Shown here piece after piece: positions 1 to 9,609 of a stretch of 64,000 nucleotides of DNA (position 1 is its first letter; every line of letters begins with the position of its first letter). Location: contig NZ_CP032345.1 in assembly GCF_005222205.1 (NCBI RefSeq), forward strand, positions 65,001-129,000. The letters are read 5' to 3'. The notes below the pieces were generated by a model. The model was not told the DNA's origin. It saw nothing but the letters and a program-made list of their open reading frames with translations, and did no database searches. This DNA is from Azospirillum brasilense (lineage in GTDB: Bacteria > Pseudomonadota > Alphaproteobacteria > Azospirillales > Azospirillaceae). A program made the position numbers and the translations under genes.

Positions 1-557
<557 letters not shown>

Positions 558-687
558 TTCCCAGCCGGCGGCCCGCGCGCAGCGGCAAGCCCTGGGCGCA
601 CGAGCCAACACCGCAAGTACAAGAACGCATACGTCCTCACTTAACGAAACCTGCCGTCCCTGTCCGGATGGTTCGCGTGTGCCTTGG

Positions 688-808
688 TGACCTGGTGGTC
701 ATGGCGAGGCTCCCAACACCCGATCCCATTCCGAACTCGGCCGTGAAACGCCTCAGCGCCGATGGTACTGCGTCTTAAGACGTGGGAGAGTAGGTCGCCG
801 CCAGGTCA
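688..808 (+). rRNA. rrf: 5S ribosomal RNA
   Basis: A 120-base 5S rRNA. The terminal stem is visible as GACCTGG at 689-695 pairing with CCAGGTC at 801-807, and can be extended outward by three pairs. The conserved internal CCCATTCCGAACTCGG segment lies near 725-740. It lies about 130 bases after the 23S end, the usual order of a bacterial rrn operon. No tRNA is seen between 23S and 5S or directly after 5S. Confidence 0.96.
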
Positions 809-886
809 CCACGGCACACGCCACACCACACCGGATGTGGACGCAGAAGGCTTCGCACCAACTTGACAATCGGCTTCATGAACGGC

Positions 887-923
887 AAAGCCGGCGCGTT
901 CCCAATGGGAGGCGCCGGCTTTT
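887..923 (+). terminator. rrn operon terminator
   Basis: An 11-base-pair perfect stem, AAAGCCGGCGC at 887-897 against GCGCCGGCTTT at 912-922, followed by T residues. It lies about 80 bases after the 5S gene and before the next rightward gene, so it probably ends the rRNA transcript. Confidence 0.85.
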
Positions 924-1020
924 CGTTGTGCCTGGGGCCAACGTCGGCGCAAACCTTTGGATTGCCTGAGGGCTGCGCGGAGAGGCAAAGGGTTGGGAGA
1001 CGGCGAGGAAAAACGGGGGC

Positions 1021-1317
1021 ATGTCTATGCCGATGGCTGGTGACGTACCGGATTGCGAACGCTGCGGGGCCTGTTGCGCCTATTCCTGGGAGTGGCCGAC
1101 CTTCATCGGTGAATGGGATGGCGACGGGATCATGGAGCACTTGAAGGAGGACGGGCGCATGCGGTGCAACGGCAACCGCTGTTCCGCCCTGATGGGAACC
1201 CTTGGTGAGTCCGTCTTCTGCAGCGTCTATGAGCACCGGCCCCTGGTGTGCCGCGAGTTTACGGCGGGGAGCGATGCCTGTTACACTGTCAGGTCCCAGT
1301 TGGGGCTGAAAGATTGA
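1021..1317 (+). CDS. YkgJ family cysteine cluster protein
   Basis: A 98-residue protein with the YkgJ pattern: an N-terminal CERCGACC cluster (about residues 11-18), then single cysteines at CNGNRC, FCSVYEHRPLVCREF and DACY. The family is thought to bind zinc or an iron-sulfur cluster, but its function is unknown. ATG codons occur at residues 1 and 3; the first has a purine-rich stretch GAGGAAAAACGGGG upstream. Its 3' end overlaps the end of the convergent neighbour by about 29 bases. Family assignment is confident, the role is not. Confidence 0.85.
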   Translation: MSMPMAGDVPDCERCGACCAYSWEWPTFIGEWDGDGIMEHLKEDGRMRCNGNRCSALMGTLGESVFCSVYEHRPLVCREFTAGSDACYTVRSQLGLKD

Positions 1318-2089
1318 ACCAAGCGCCGACGCGGTGACGCAAGCTGCGCCGGCGGTCCTCCTCCGGGGCTGGGGCGATGTCCCAGTCCCAAGCCCGGTCG
1401 GGATGAGGAAGCTCGAGTCCCCACAGGGAGTCCTCGCGCTCCTGCACTGCGCCGTTTTCCAGCCAGAGACTCTCCACATCGGTGAACAGAGCGGCCTGCT
1501 CGGCGACGCGAGACAGCCAGGAGCGATGAGTCTGCGCCAGGGCTCGGGCGAAGCGTTCCTGCTCCGCTTCGGGTGTGTTCGGAGCCTTGCGGTCGATGGC
1601 GTTCAGGGGCAGGAGGGGAAGCTGCGACAGGAGATTGCAGGACACGGCGAAAGCAAACCGCTCCCCCGGCAGGTTGGGCGGCGATGGCGAGGGCAGCGGT
1701 GAACCCTCGGACAGAGCGGTGTCCAGGGGCGCCAGCGCACCGGTGACGTCGAGAGTGAGCAGACGGACGTTGGGATGGCGCCGCGCCTGTCGGCGGGCGG
1801 CATGGGTGTGCACCATGTCGATCATCACCACCTCATCGAATCGCTCGGCCAGAAGTGGCAGCGGAACCTCGATCAGCAAGCCGGACCCCGCCACCAGCGC
1901 CCGCCCGCCGCGCGGCGCCTGCCCGGCGGCTTCCCGCACGAAGCGCCGGCAGGCCTCGACGTGGGGAGCCCAGGCCCGCCGCTGGCGCCGGTGGCGCGCA
2001 CCGAGAGCCACCGCCTCCGCCAGATAGCCGTAGCGCCGGCCCAAGGGCGGGCAGGGTGTCATCAGGTACTCGAAGGCTTCCCTCAGCAT
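1289..2089 (-). CDS. Methyltransferase-like protein of unknown function
   Basis: A 266-residue protein. The middle resembles a class I SAM-dependent methyltransferase fold: RALVAGSGLLIEVP (about 62-75) could be a degenerate motif I, VVMIDMVHTH the second strand, and VRLLTLDVT the acidic strand and turn. The glycine pattern of motif I is not canonical (AGSG rather than GxGxG), so catalytic activity is uncertain. It is transcribed away from the SDR gene across a gap of about 95 bases, and its tail overlaps the YkgJ gene. No substrate can be proposed from sequence. Confidence 0.7.
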   Translation of the reverse strand: MLREAFEYLMTPCPPLGRRYGYLAEAVALGARHRRQRRAWAPHVEACRRFVREAAGQAPRGGRALVAGSGLLIEVPLPLLAERFDEVVMIDMVHTHAARRQARRHPNVRLLTLDVTGALAPLDTALSEGSPLPSPSPPNLPGERFAFAVSCNLLSQLPLLPLNAIDRKAPNTPEAEQERFARALAQTHRSWLSRVAEQAALFTDVESLWLENGAVQEREDSLWGLELPHPDRAWDWDIAPAPEEDRRRSLRHRVGAWFNLSAPTGT

Positions 2090-2183
2090 GGCCGCGTCCC
2101 GCTCCGCGCGTCTTTCGCCGGTCCGGAGCCTGACCCGAAGGGAACCCCTTGACCGGAACGGGTGGCAGGGTACCTATGGCGGC

Positions 2184-2954
2184 ATGGTGGAGATCAAGAG
2201 GAAAGCGGCCCTGGTCACCGGGGCCGGAAAGCGGATCGGACGCGCCATCGCGCTCGATCTCGCGGCGCGCGGCTGGCGCGTGGGTGTGCATTTCGGGCAT
2301 TCCCGCAGTGAGGCCGACGCGGTGGTGACACAGATCGTCGGGCAGGGCGGCGTCGCCGTCGCGCTCCAGGCCGACCTGGAACGTGAACTGGACGCACAGG
2401 CGCTGGTGCCCGAAGCGGTGGAGCGGCTGGGCACGCTGTCGTTGCTGGTCAACAACGCCTCCCGCTTCGAGCGGGACGAGGTTGAGGACGTGACCCGCGA
2501 GTCCTGGGACCGCCACATGGAGGCCAACCTCCGCGCCCCCTTCGTGTTGAGCCAGGCCTTCGCGGCTCAGGTGCCGGGCGATGTGGAGGGGCTGATTGTC
2601 AACATGATCGATCAGCGGGTGTGGAACCTCACTCCGCACTTTATCTCCTATACCCTGTCGAAGGCCGGCCTGTGGACGCTGACCCAGACGCTCGCCATGG
2701 CGCTCGCCCCGCGCATCCGGGTCAACGCGATCGGTCCGGGGCCGACATTGAAGAACGCCCGTCAGACGGACGAAGAATTCGCCGCCCAGCGCGACGCGAC
2801 ACCGTTGAGGCGCGGTCCCTCACCGGACGAGATCTGCGCGGCTCTGCGCTTCCTCATCGACGCGCCGTCGGTCACTGGGCAGATGGTCGCGCTCGACGGG
2901 GGCGAGCATCTGGGCTGGGCGCAGCCGACCTTGGGGTTCGTGCCGACGGAATAG
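2184..2954 (+). CDS. SDR family oxidoreductase, pteridine-reductase-like
   Basis: A 256-residue short-chain dehydrogenase/reductase. It has the NAD(P) motif TGAGKRIGRAIA (about 13-24), LLVNNAS in the centre and the YxxxK pair in SYTLSKAGLW. The TGxxKRIG form and the NMIDQ segment before the catalytic tyrosine resemble the FolM/pteridine reductase branch, which makes tetrahydro-pterins; that substrate is an inference. The ATG at 2184 is chosen because the fold begins just after it. A longer in-frame extension back to 2088 has low-complexity Arg-rich sequence and is unlikely to be translated. Confidence 0.85.
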   Translation: MVEIKRKAALVTGAGKRIGRAIALDLAARGWRVGVHFGHSRSEADAVVTQIVGQGGVAVALQADLERELDAQALVPEAVERLGTLSLLVNNASRFERDEVEDVTRESWDRHMEANLRAPFVLSQAFAAQVPGDVEGLIVNMIDQRVWNLTPHFISYTLSKAGLWTLTQTLAMALAPRIRVNAIGPGPTLKNARQTDEEFAAQRDATPLRRGPSPDEICAALRFLIDAPSVTGQMVALDGGEHLGWAQPTLGFVPTE

Positions 2955-3315
2955 GCGATTCGGTCAGGCAAAGCCATGCCGTTCGGAAGCCGACGCCCTG
3001 ATCGGTCGGGCACCCCGTCAAGAGGACCGCGCGTTGTACACACCCGGCCTCATCGGCGCAAGGGGCTGTTTGCACGATCCGGAAAAATAGCGGCACAGCG
3101 CCAAACTGCCGTCTTGACTCAAAGCGAAGCAAGGAAAAACAATAACTTAGCATAATTGCCTAATTTTTGTGCATAGCCAAGGAATCCCTTGGGCCATCTT
3201 GGTTCCGTTGGGGTAACTCCGGGGTTATCGACACACTTATCCACAGGAGTCGTGGATATCCCGACGGATGCCCACCGAAGCGGTGAGTCGTTCGTCTTAA
3301 CCATTCAGGACAGGG
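2955..3315. other. Intergenic region with DnaA boxes: candidate replication origin
   Basis: No gene is seen here. 3121-3180 is only about one third G+C, against roughly two thirds around it. Just after it come DnaA-box-like 9-mers: TGTGCATAG at 3168-3176 (reverse, one mismatch to TTATNCACA), TTATCGACA at 3225-3233 (one mismatch), a perfect TTATCCACA at 3237-3245, and CGTGGATAT at 3251-3259 (reverse, two mismatches). GANTC sites, the CcrM methylation target, occur at 3116, 3182, 3247 and 3285. An IHF-like site AAACAATAACTTA lies at 3137-3149. This resembles an alphaproteobacterial origin; DnaA control of uvrC is the alternative. Confidence 0.5.
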
Positions 3316-5373
3316 GTGGTTGACCCCCTTCCAGGACCCGACGACATTCGAGACATGCCCGACACCGCAGACACCCCCACGGATATCACTCTCCCGGAGA
3401 CGGACGGCACCGGTCTTCTGGATGCCGGCTCTCCGGGAGCGGACGCCCTCCAGGGAGCGGATGCCCCCAAGGGAGCGGGTGTCCATGGCGCGGACGCGAC
3501 GCCGAGCCTTCGGCGGCGCCCCGCCGATCTCGCCCGCGGAGCGGAAGTGATCCGCGACCATCTCAAGACCCTGCCGCAGACCCCCGGCGTCTATCGCATG
3601 CTGGCGGGGGACGGGGCCGTGCTCTATGTCGGCAAGGCCAAGAACCTGAAGCGTCGGGTGTTCAACTACACCCAGGTCAACCGCCTGCCCGTGCGGCTGC
3701 AGCGCATGGTGTCGGAAACGGAGACCATGGAGTTCGTCACGACCCACACCGAGGTCGAGGCGCTGCTTCTCGAGTCGAATCTGATCAAGCGGCTGATGCC
3801 GCGCTACAACGTGCTGCTGCGGGACGACAAGACCTTCCCGCACATCATGATCACCAAGGACCACGACTACCCGCAGCTCACCAAGCACCGGGGGGCGCGG
3901 TCGCGCGACGCCGACTATTTCGGACCCTTCGCCTCGGCGGGGGCGGTCAACCGGACGATCACCGCGCTCCAGCGCGCCTTCCTGCTGCGCAACTGCGCCG
4001 ACACGGTGTTCGCGGCGCGCACCCGGCCCTGCCTGCAATACCAGATCAAGCGCTGCACCGCGCCCTGCGTGGAGCGGGTCAGCCCGGCGGAGTATCAGGC
4101 GCAGGTCGATCAGGCCCGCGCCTTCCTTTCCGGCAAGAGCCGGGACATCCAGACGGAATTCGTCGCGGAGATGACCAAGGCGGCGGAGAATCTCGACTAT
4201 GAGACCGCCGCCCGCTACCGCGACCGCATCCGTGCGCTGACCGCGGTGCAGGCGCACCAGGACATCAACGTCGAAGGGGTGATCGAGGACGCCGACGTGA
4301 TCGCCGCCCATGCGGAGGGCGGGATGACCTGCGTGCAGGTGTTCTTCTTCCGCGGCGGGCGCAACTACGGCAACCGTGCCTACTTCCCCAGCCACGACAA
4401 GAGCGCCGAGACCCCGGAGGTGCTGGCCGCCTTCATCGCCCAGTTCTACGAGAACAAGGCGGCCCCCGGCCTCGTCCTGGTCAGCCACGACCTTCCGGAA
4501 CAGGAGCTGCTGACCGAGGCCCTGGCGCTGCGCGCCGGCCACCGGGTGGAACTGGCCGCGCCCAAGCGGGGCGACAAGCGCCGCATCGTCGAACACGCCC
4601 TGACCAACGCGCGCGAGGCCCATGGGCGGCGGCTGGCCGAAAGCTCGTCGCAGGCGCGGCTGCTCGACGGGGTGGCGACGGTCTTCGGGCTGGACGGTCC
4701 GCCGCAACGCATCGAGGTCTACGACAACTCCCACGTCCAGGGCGCCCACGCCATCGGTGCCATGATCGTCGCCGGGCCGGAGGGCTTCATCAAGAACGCC
4801 TACCGCAAGTTCAACATCAAGACCGAGGGCGCCGCTGGCGACGACTTCGCGATGATGCGCGAGGTCATGGCCCGCCGCTTCGGCCGGGCGATCAAGGAGG
4901 ACCCGGAGCGGACGCAGGGCACATGGCCCGATCTGGTGCTGATCGACGGCGGCATCGGGCAGCTCAACATGGCGCTGGGGGTGCTGGCCGATTTGGGGAT
5001 CGACGACGTGACGCTGGTCGGCATCGCCAAGGGACCGGACCGCGACGCCGGGCGGGAACGCTTCTTCATGCCGGACCGCGCGCCGTTCCAGCTGGAAATA
5101 CGCGACCCGGTGCTCTATTTCCTGCAACGGCTGCGGGACGAGGCGCACCGCTTCGCCATCGGCACCCATCGGGCGAAGCGCACCAAGGCGTTGGGAAAAT
5201 CGATGATCGACGAGATCCCGGGAATCGGTCCCAGCCGGAAGAAGGCCCTGCTTCATCATTTCGGCAGCGCCGTCGCCGTCTCCCGCGCCGGTCTGGCGGA
5301 TCTGGAGTCGGTCGAAGGGATCAGCAAAACAGTGGCGAAAAAGATATACGATCATTTCCATTCAGACGGTTAG
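3316..5373 (+). CDS. uvrC: Excinuclease ABC subunit C
   Basis: UvrC makes the dual incisions of nucleotide excision repair with UvrA and UvrB. At 685 residues it is slightly long for the family. Domains in order: GIY-YIG nuclease (TPGVYRM then [14 protein letters not shown], about 94-118), a cysteine-containing linker, a UvrB-binding UVR segment, the RNase H-like C-terminal nuclease ([16 protein letters not shown]) and a helix-hairpin-helix tail ([13 protein letters not shown]). The first 70 residues are an Ala/Gly/Asp-rich extension with repeats of the GADA type. Translation may start at this GTG or at ATG 3355; neither has a clear ribosome binding site. Confidence 0.95.
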   Translation: MVDPLPGPDDIRDMPDTADTPTDITLPETDGTGLLDAGSPGADALQGADAPKGAGVHGADATPSLRRRPADLARGAEVIRDHLKTLPQTPGVYRMLAGDGAVLYVGKAKNLKRRVFNYTQVNRLPVRLQRMVSETETMEFVTTHTEVEALLLESNLIKRLMPRYNVLLRDDKTFPHIMITKDHDYPQLTKHRGARSRDADYFGPFASAGAVNRTITALQRAFLLRNCADTVFAARTRPCLQYQIKRCTAPCVERVSPAEYQAQVDQARAFLSGKSRDIQTEFVAEMTKAAENLDYETAARYRDRIRALTAVQAHQDINVEGVIEDADVIAAHAEGGMTCVQVFFFRGGRNYGNRAYFPSHDKSAETPEVLAAFIAQFYENKAAPGLVLVSHDLPEQELLTEALALRAGHRVELAAPKRGDKRRIVEHALTNAREAHGRRLAESSSQARLLDGVATVFGLDGPPQRIEVYDNSHVQGAHAIGAMIVAGPEGFIKNAYRKFNIKTEGAAGDDFAMMREVMARRFGRAIKEDPERTQGTWPDLVLIDGGIGQLNMALGVLADLGIDDVTLVGIAKGPDRDAGRERFFMPDRAPFQLEIRDPVLYFLQRLRDEAHRFAIGTHRAKRTKALGKSMIDEIPGIGPSRKKALLHHFGSAVAVSRAGLADLESVEGISKTVAKKIYDHFHSDG

Positions 5374-5421
5374 AATGACGCCGCCCGCCGCGCGTTTCCT
5401 CCGACTCCAGAGTTGCGACCG

Positions 5422-6033
5422 ATGCTGACCAGCCTGCCGAACCTGCTCACCCTGTCGCGCATCGCGGTGATTCCCGTCGTGGTCGGGTTGTTCTACGTGC
5501 CGGAGGCGTGGGCCGCCTACACGGCCTGCGCCCTGTTCGCCGCGGCCTGCATCACCGACTGGTTCGACGGCTATCTGGCCCGCGCCTGGGAGCAGGAAAG
5601 CGTCATTGGCAAGTTCCTCGACCCGATCGCGGACAAGCTGCTGGTCGCCGCGACTCTGATCATGCTGGTCGCCTTCGCGCGGCTGTCCGGGCTGTCGGTG
5701 CTGGCCGCCGTGGTTATCCTGCTGCGCGAGGTTCTGGTGTCCGGCCTGCGCGAGTATCTGGCCGGGCTGAACGTCGGGGTGCCGGTCACCTGGATGGCCA
5801 AATGGAAGACGACGATCCAGATGGTGGCGATCGGCTTCCTGATCGTCGGCGACTACGGCCCGGCCCACATCCCGGTCACGCTGATCGGCACGCTGGGCCT
5901 GTGGGTGGCGGCGATCCTCACCTTCGTCACCGGCTGGGATTACATGCGCGCCGGGCTGAAGCACATGATGGCCCACCAGCCGGCCAAGCCCCGGAAGGAC
6001 GCCCCGGGCAACCCGGCCCGCACGCCGGGCTGA
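5422..6033 (+). CDS. pgsA: CDP-diacylglycerol--glycerol-3-phosphate 3-phosphatidyltransferase
   Basis: A 203-residue integral membrane enzyme that makes phosphatidylglycerol phosphate, the first step to phosphatidylglycerol. The CDP-alcohol phosphotransferase signature is complete: DWFDGYLAR followed by GKFLDPIADK (about residues 44-71). Several hydrophobic segments follow. A TTG nine bases upstream is an alternative start. It lies 48 bases after uvrC in the same direction, a pairing common in proteobacteria. Confidence 0.95.
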   Translation: MLTSLPNLLTLSRIAVIPVVVGLFYVPEAWAAYTACALFAAACITDWFDGYLARAWEQESVIGKFLDPIADKLLVAATLIMLVAFARLSGLSVLAAVVILLREVLVSGLREYLAGLNVGVPVTWMAKWKTTIQMVAIGFLIVGDYGPAHIPVTLIGTLGLWVAAILTFVTGWDYMRAGLKHMMAHQPAKPRKDAPGNPARTPG

Positions 6034-6195
6034 TCCGGCCGCGGCTGCACCGCTGTTCACCGCGGTCGGCTTTCCGACACGTGGCAGAGCGGGCCGCCAT
6101 TCCGGTTTGTCCGTTCGCATGCCCGTGTGTTTCTGCTATGTGACCGGGGAACGCCCGCGCAGCGATGGGCGGCAAGGCGGAGGATAGGGGCTTCC

Positions 6196-6723
6196 ATGAA
6201 GATGTTCGGCCTGACGGGGTGGAGCGGCAGCGGCAAGACGACGCTGATCGTTCGCCTGATCCCGGCGCTGATCCGGCGCGGCCTGACCGTTTCGACCATG
6301 AAGCACGCGCACAAGGGCTTCGACATCGATCATCCCGGCAAGGACAGCCACAACCACCGCGAGGCCGGCGCCACCGAGGTGCTGGTCAGCTCGCCCCGCC
6401 GCTGGGCGCTGATGCACGAGATCCGCGACGACGAGCCGGAGCTGTCCCTGGCCGAACTTCTGCCGAAGCTGTCGCCGGTCGATCTGCTGCTGATCGAAGG
6501 CTTCAAGCGCGAACCGCACGAAAAGATCGAGGTGTGGCGCGCCTCGGTGGGCAAATCGCTGATCGCACGGGACGATCCGAGCATCGTCGCGATCGCCAGC
6601 GACGGGCCGGTTCCGGACGCCAAGGTGCCCGTCTTCGACCTGAACGACGAGGAGGCCATCGCGTCCTTCATCATCGAGCGTTGCGCGCTGGACCGGTGCA
6701 GGGCAACGGGGCAGGCTGTCTGA
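6196..6723 (+). CDS. mobB: Molybdopterin-guanine dinucleotide biosynthesis protein MobB
   Basis: A 175-residue GTP-binding accessory protein for the last step of bis-MGD cofactor synthesis. The Walker A motif GWSGSGKTT lies at about residues 6-14, followed by the MobB-typical MKHAHKGFDIDHPGKDSHNH stretch and LLLIEGFK. The ATG at 6196 is chosen because the P-loop sits right after it and AGGATAGGGG lies at the proper distance upstream. It opens a set of molybdenum cofactor genes with moeA, moaD and moaE. Confidence 0.93.
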   Translation: MKMFGLTGWSGSGKTTLIVRLIPALIRRGLTVSTMKHAHKGFDIDHPGKDSHNHREAGATEVLVSSPRRWALMHEIRDDEPELSLAELLPKLSPVDLLLIEGFKREPHEKIEVWRASVGKSLIARDDPSIVAIASDGPVPDAKVPVFDLNDEEAIASFIIERCALDRCRATGQAV

Positions 6724-6797
6724 GACAGCGGACGGCCTGAAACAGGGTGGTCCGGCATAAGGTTGTCGGACGGCGGTGTGCGGGGTGGAATGGGGCG

Positions 6798-8051
6798 ATG
6801 GCTCAGCTTAGCGACGATTGCTTCGCCTTCGGCGGGGACATGATGGCGGTGGACCGGGCGCTGGATCTTCTCTCCGGTCGACTCCACCCCGTCACGGAGA
6901 CCCATCGCATCGGTCTTGCCGACGCGCTGGGCCATGTTCTGGCCGAGGATGTCGTCGCTCCGTTCAACGTGCCGCCCCACGACAATTCGGCGGTGGACGG
7001 CTACGCGGTCTTCTTCGACGATCTGACGCCCGACGCGGCCACGCGCTTGCCGGTCACGGCGCGCGTCGCCGCCGGCCATGCGCTGGACCGTCCAGGGCGG
7101 CGCGGAGAGGCGGTGCGCATCTTCACCGGTGCCCCGATGCCCGAAGGCTTCGACACGGTGCTGATGCAGGAGGACTGCAGGGCGGAGGAGGGTACCGTCG
7201 CCATTCCCCCCGGCATCCGTCGTGGCGCCAACCGCCGCCGCGCCGGGGAGGATATGACGCAGGGCAGCACCGTCCTGACCGCCGGCCGCCGGCTGCGGGC
7301 GGAGGACATCGGCCTGCTCGCCTCGCTGGGGCGGCGGGAGGTTATGGTGCGCACGACCCTGCGCGTCGCCGTCTTCTCCACCGGGGACGAGGTGCGTGAG
7401 CCGGGCGTGCCGCTGGAGCCCGGCTGCATCTACGACGCCAACCGATTCGCCCTGATCGCCTCGCTGCGCCAGCTTGGCTGCGGCGTGACCGACCTCGGCA
7501 TCCTGCCCGACCGGCTCGACGCCGTTCGCGGCGCGCTGGAGGCGGCGGCAGGAACGCACGATGTCCTCATCACCTCGGGCGGCATGTCCACCGGGGAGGA
7601 GGACCACGTCAAGGCGGCGGTGGAGTCCCTGGGCGGACTGCATTTCTGGCGGCTGGCGATCAAGCCGGGACGTCCGGTGGCGCTGGGCACGGCCAAGAGC
7701 GCGGTTTTCATCGGCCTGCCGGGCAATCCGGTGGCGGTCATGGTCACCTTCCTGCGCATCGCCCGCCCGATCCTGCTGCGGCTGATGGGGGCGGCTGACG
7801 AGGCGCCCGCCTTGTTCCCGCTGCGCGCGGGCTTTACCTACAAGAAGAAGGCGGGGCGGCGCGAGTATGTGCGGGCCACGCTCGCCCGCGCCGCCGACGG
7901 GGTTTTGACCGCGGTCAAGCACCCGCGCGACGGGGCGGGCATCCTGTCGTCGATGGTCGAGTCCGACGGGCTCGTCGAACTGCCGGAAGAGATCACCCGC
8001 GTCGAGCCGGGGATGATCGTGGATTTCCTGCCTTTCAGTGAGGTTCGGTGA
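6798..8051 (+). CDS. moeA: Molybdopterin molybdenumtransferase MoeA
   Basis: A 417-residue protein that inserts molybdate into adenylylated molybdopterin. It shows the family signatures PPHDNSAVDGYAV (about 57-69), VAVFSTGDEV, YDANRF, the ITSGGMSTGEEDHVK loop, and KPGRPVALG followed by GLPGNPVAVMV. The start at 6798 follows GGAATGGGGCG and gives the usual N-terminus; an upstream in-frame GTG at 6747 adds 17 residues without similarity. Its TGA overlaps the moaD ATG by one base, which suggests coupled translation. Confidence 0.95.
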   Translation: MAQLSDDCFAFGGDMMAVDRALDLLSGRLHPVTETHRIGLADALGHVLAEDVVAPFNVPPHDNSAVDGYAVFFDDLTPDAATRLPVTARVAAGHALDRPGRRGEAVRIFTGAPMPEGFDTVLMQEDCRAEEGTVAIPPGIRRGANRRRAGEDMTQGSTVLTAGRRLRAEDIGLLASLGRREVMVRTTLRVAVFSTGDEVREPGVPLEPGCIYDANRFALIASLRQLGCGVTDLGILPDRLDAVRGALEAAAGTHDVLITSGGMSTGEEDHVKAAVESLGGLHFWRLAIKPGRPVALGTAKSAVFIGLPGNPVAVMVTFLRIARPILLRLMGAADEAPALFPLRAGFTYKKKAGRREYVRATLARAADGVLTAVKHPRDGAGILSSMVESDGLVELPEEITRVEPGMIVDFLPFSEVR

Positions 8052-8302
8052 TGAAGATCCTCTATTTCGCCTGGCTGCGCACCAAGATCGGCGTGGCGAC
8101 CGAGACGGTGGACCTGCCGGCGGAGGTCCGCGACGTCGGCACCCTGGTGGAGTGGCTGAAAACCCGCAGCCCGAAGCACGCCGACGCGCTCGCCAACAGC
8201 ACGGTGGTCAAGGTCGCGGTGAACCAGGAGCATGTGCCCTACGACCACCCGGTCGGCCCCGGCGACGAGGTGGCCCTGTTCCCGCCGGTGACCGGCGGCT
8301 GA
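8051..8302 (+). CDS. moaD: Molybdopterin synthase sulfur carrier subunit MoaD
   Basis: An 83-residue beta-grasp, ubiquitin-like protein ending in VTGG. The C-terminal Gly-Gly is the site that MoeB-type enzymes convert to a thiocarboxylate, which MoaE then uses to make molybdopterin. The segment GDEVALFPPVTGG is diagnostic. The start overlaps the moeA stop, and moaE follows after 16 bases, so the three genes are very likely one transcript. Confidence 0.95.
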   Translation: MKILYFAWLRTKIGVATETVDLPAEVRDVGTLVEWLKTRSPKHADALANSTVVKVAVNQEHVPYDHPVGPGDEVALFPPVTGG

Positions 8303-8318
8303 AGAAGGAAGCTTTGCC

Positions 8319-8777
8319 GTGACGGTGAAGGTGCAGAGCGAGGATTTCGACGTCGGGGCGGAACTGGCCGCGATGACCGGCGGCAAGACGGGCATCGGCG
8401 GGGTGACCCTGTTCGTCGGGCTGGTGCGCGACATGGCCGGCGGCGAGTCCGTCAGCGCCATGATGCTGGAGCATTATCCCGGCATGACCGAACGGCAGTT
8501 GGAGGCGATCGAGGCGGAGGCTCGGGCGCGCTGGCCGCTGGACGACGCTCTGATCATCCACCGCTATGGGCGGTTGGAGCCGGGCGATCGGATCGTGCTG
8601 GTCGCCACCGCCAGCGCCCATCGCGAGGCGGCCTTTGAAAGCTGCCATTTCCTGATCGACTGGCTGAAGACCAGGGCGCCCTTCTGGAAGATGGAGGCCA
8701 CCCCGGACGGCGAGCGCTGGGTGGCGGCCAAGGACTCCGACGACGCGGCGGCGGCCCGCTGGACGAAACCGGCGTGA
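8319..8777 (+). CDS. moaE: Molybdopterin synthase catalytic subunit MoaE
   Basis: A 152-residue catalytic subunit that converts cyclic pyranopterin monophosphate to molybdopterin with MoaD. Diagnostic segments are TLFVGLVRD, LEHYPGMTE, the HRYGRLEPGD stretch, SAHREAAFE and the C-terminal TRAPFWKMEA with its catalytic lysine. It uses a GTG start with GAAGAAGGAAGC upstream. Confidence 0.95.
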   Translation: MTVKVQSEDFDVGAELAAMTGGKTGIGGVTLFVGLVRDMAGGESVSAMMLEHYPGMTERQLEAIEAEARARWPLDDALIIHRYGRLEPGDRIVLVATASAHREAAFESCHFLIDWLKTRAPFWKMEATPDGERWVAAKDSDDAAAARWTKPA

Positions 8778-8866
8778 GGTGAGAGGCAGCGCACAGACGG
8801 CGCCCTCCTCACGGTGATTGGATCCGCTCCCGCGCAAGGCTGTGCGCGCGTGCGGAGTGTCCGATC

Positions 8867-9532
8867 ATGCGAACCCGGTTCCTGCTCGCCGGACTGGCGG
8901 TCCTGTCGCTGGGCGCGCTCCTGTCGTGCCCCGTCCAAGGGAAGGAGCGGCAGACGGCCGAGCGGATTCGGACTGACCCGGCCAGCGGCTGCCGCGTCCG
9001 CGATCCTGATCCGAGCCGGGGGAGATCCGTCCGCTGGAACGGCGCCTGCCGCAACGGCTTCGCTCAGGGTGCCGGCGTTCTTGAAACGTTCGATGGTGCG
9101 GAGCCGGCGGACTGGACCGAGGCGGTCTTCGTCGATGGCCGGGCCGAGGGACCGGGACGCAGCGGGCGCAAGGATGGGGCAATCTTCCAGGGCCGTTTCC
9201 GGCATGGCCTCGCCACCGGCAAGGGCACTCTGACCTTGCCGGACGGTCACCGCTACGTCGGGGCCTTCGCGTTCGGCCGTCCGACCGGGGAGGGGGAGTT
9301 CGTCGCGTCCATGGGGTTGCGCTACCGCGCCCAGGTCGATCGGGATGGGCGGGTGTGGCCCGGCGCGCTTCTCGGTGCGAAGCCTCCCGAGCCCATCCAG
9401 TCGGCCGAGCGGCCGGAACCGCGGGGCAAGGCGGCGCCGGGCAGCCTGGAGGAGTGGCTGCGCACGCCGCCCTGGGACTACCGCGATCCGGCGTCCGTCG
9501 ATCCGGCGCCGGGCGACGCGAAGCGGCGTTGA
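8867..9532 (+). CDS. Exported MORN-repeat protein
   Basis: A 221-residue protein with an N-terminal export signal (hydrophobic residues about 5-20, then LLSC, which could be a weak lipobox). The centre carries MORN-type repeats: FQGRFRHGLATGKGTL and YVGAFAFGRPTGEGEF (about 104-146). MORN repeats are short beta hairpins that often meet membranes or other proteins. The C-terminal 50 residues are Pro-rich and probably disordered. The gene stands alone between moaE and a LysE exporter. Function unknown. Confidence 0.75.
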   Translation: MRTRFLLAGLAVLSLGALLSCPVQGKERQTAERIRTDPASGCRVRDPDPSRGRSVRWNGACRNGFAQGAGVLETFDGAEPADWTEAVFVDGRAEGPGRSGRKDGAIFQGRFRHGLATGKGTLTLPDGHRYVGAFAFGRPTGEGEFVASMGLRYRAQVDRDGRVWPGALLGAKPPEPIQSAERPEPRGKAAPGSLEEWLRTPPWDYRDPASVDPAPGDAKRR

Positions 9533-9609
9533 CCAGCTTTGCGCAGGCGGCGTTTGCCAGACGCGCCGCGCCGTGGTGACATCGCAAGGCCCCCCTTCGG
9601 AACACGGCG

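Noticed and set aside
3160..5361. A 733-codon open frame antisense to uvrC
   Set aside because: High-GC genes with G/C third positions leave long open frames on the other strand. The translation is His/Arg/Gly-rich with no domain, and uvrC fully explains the region.
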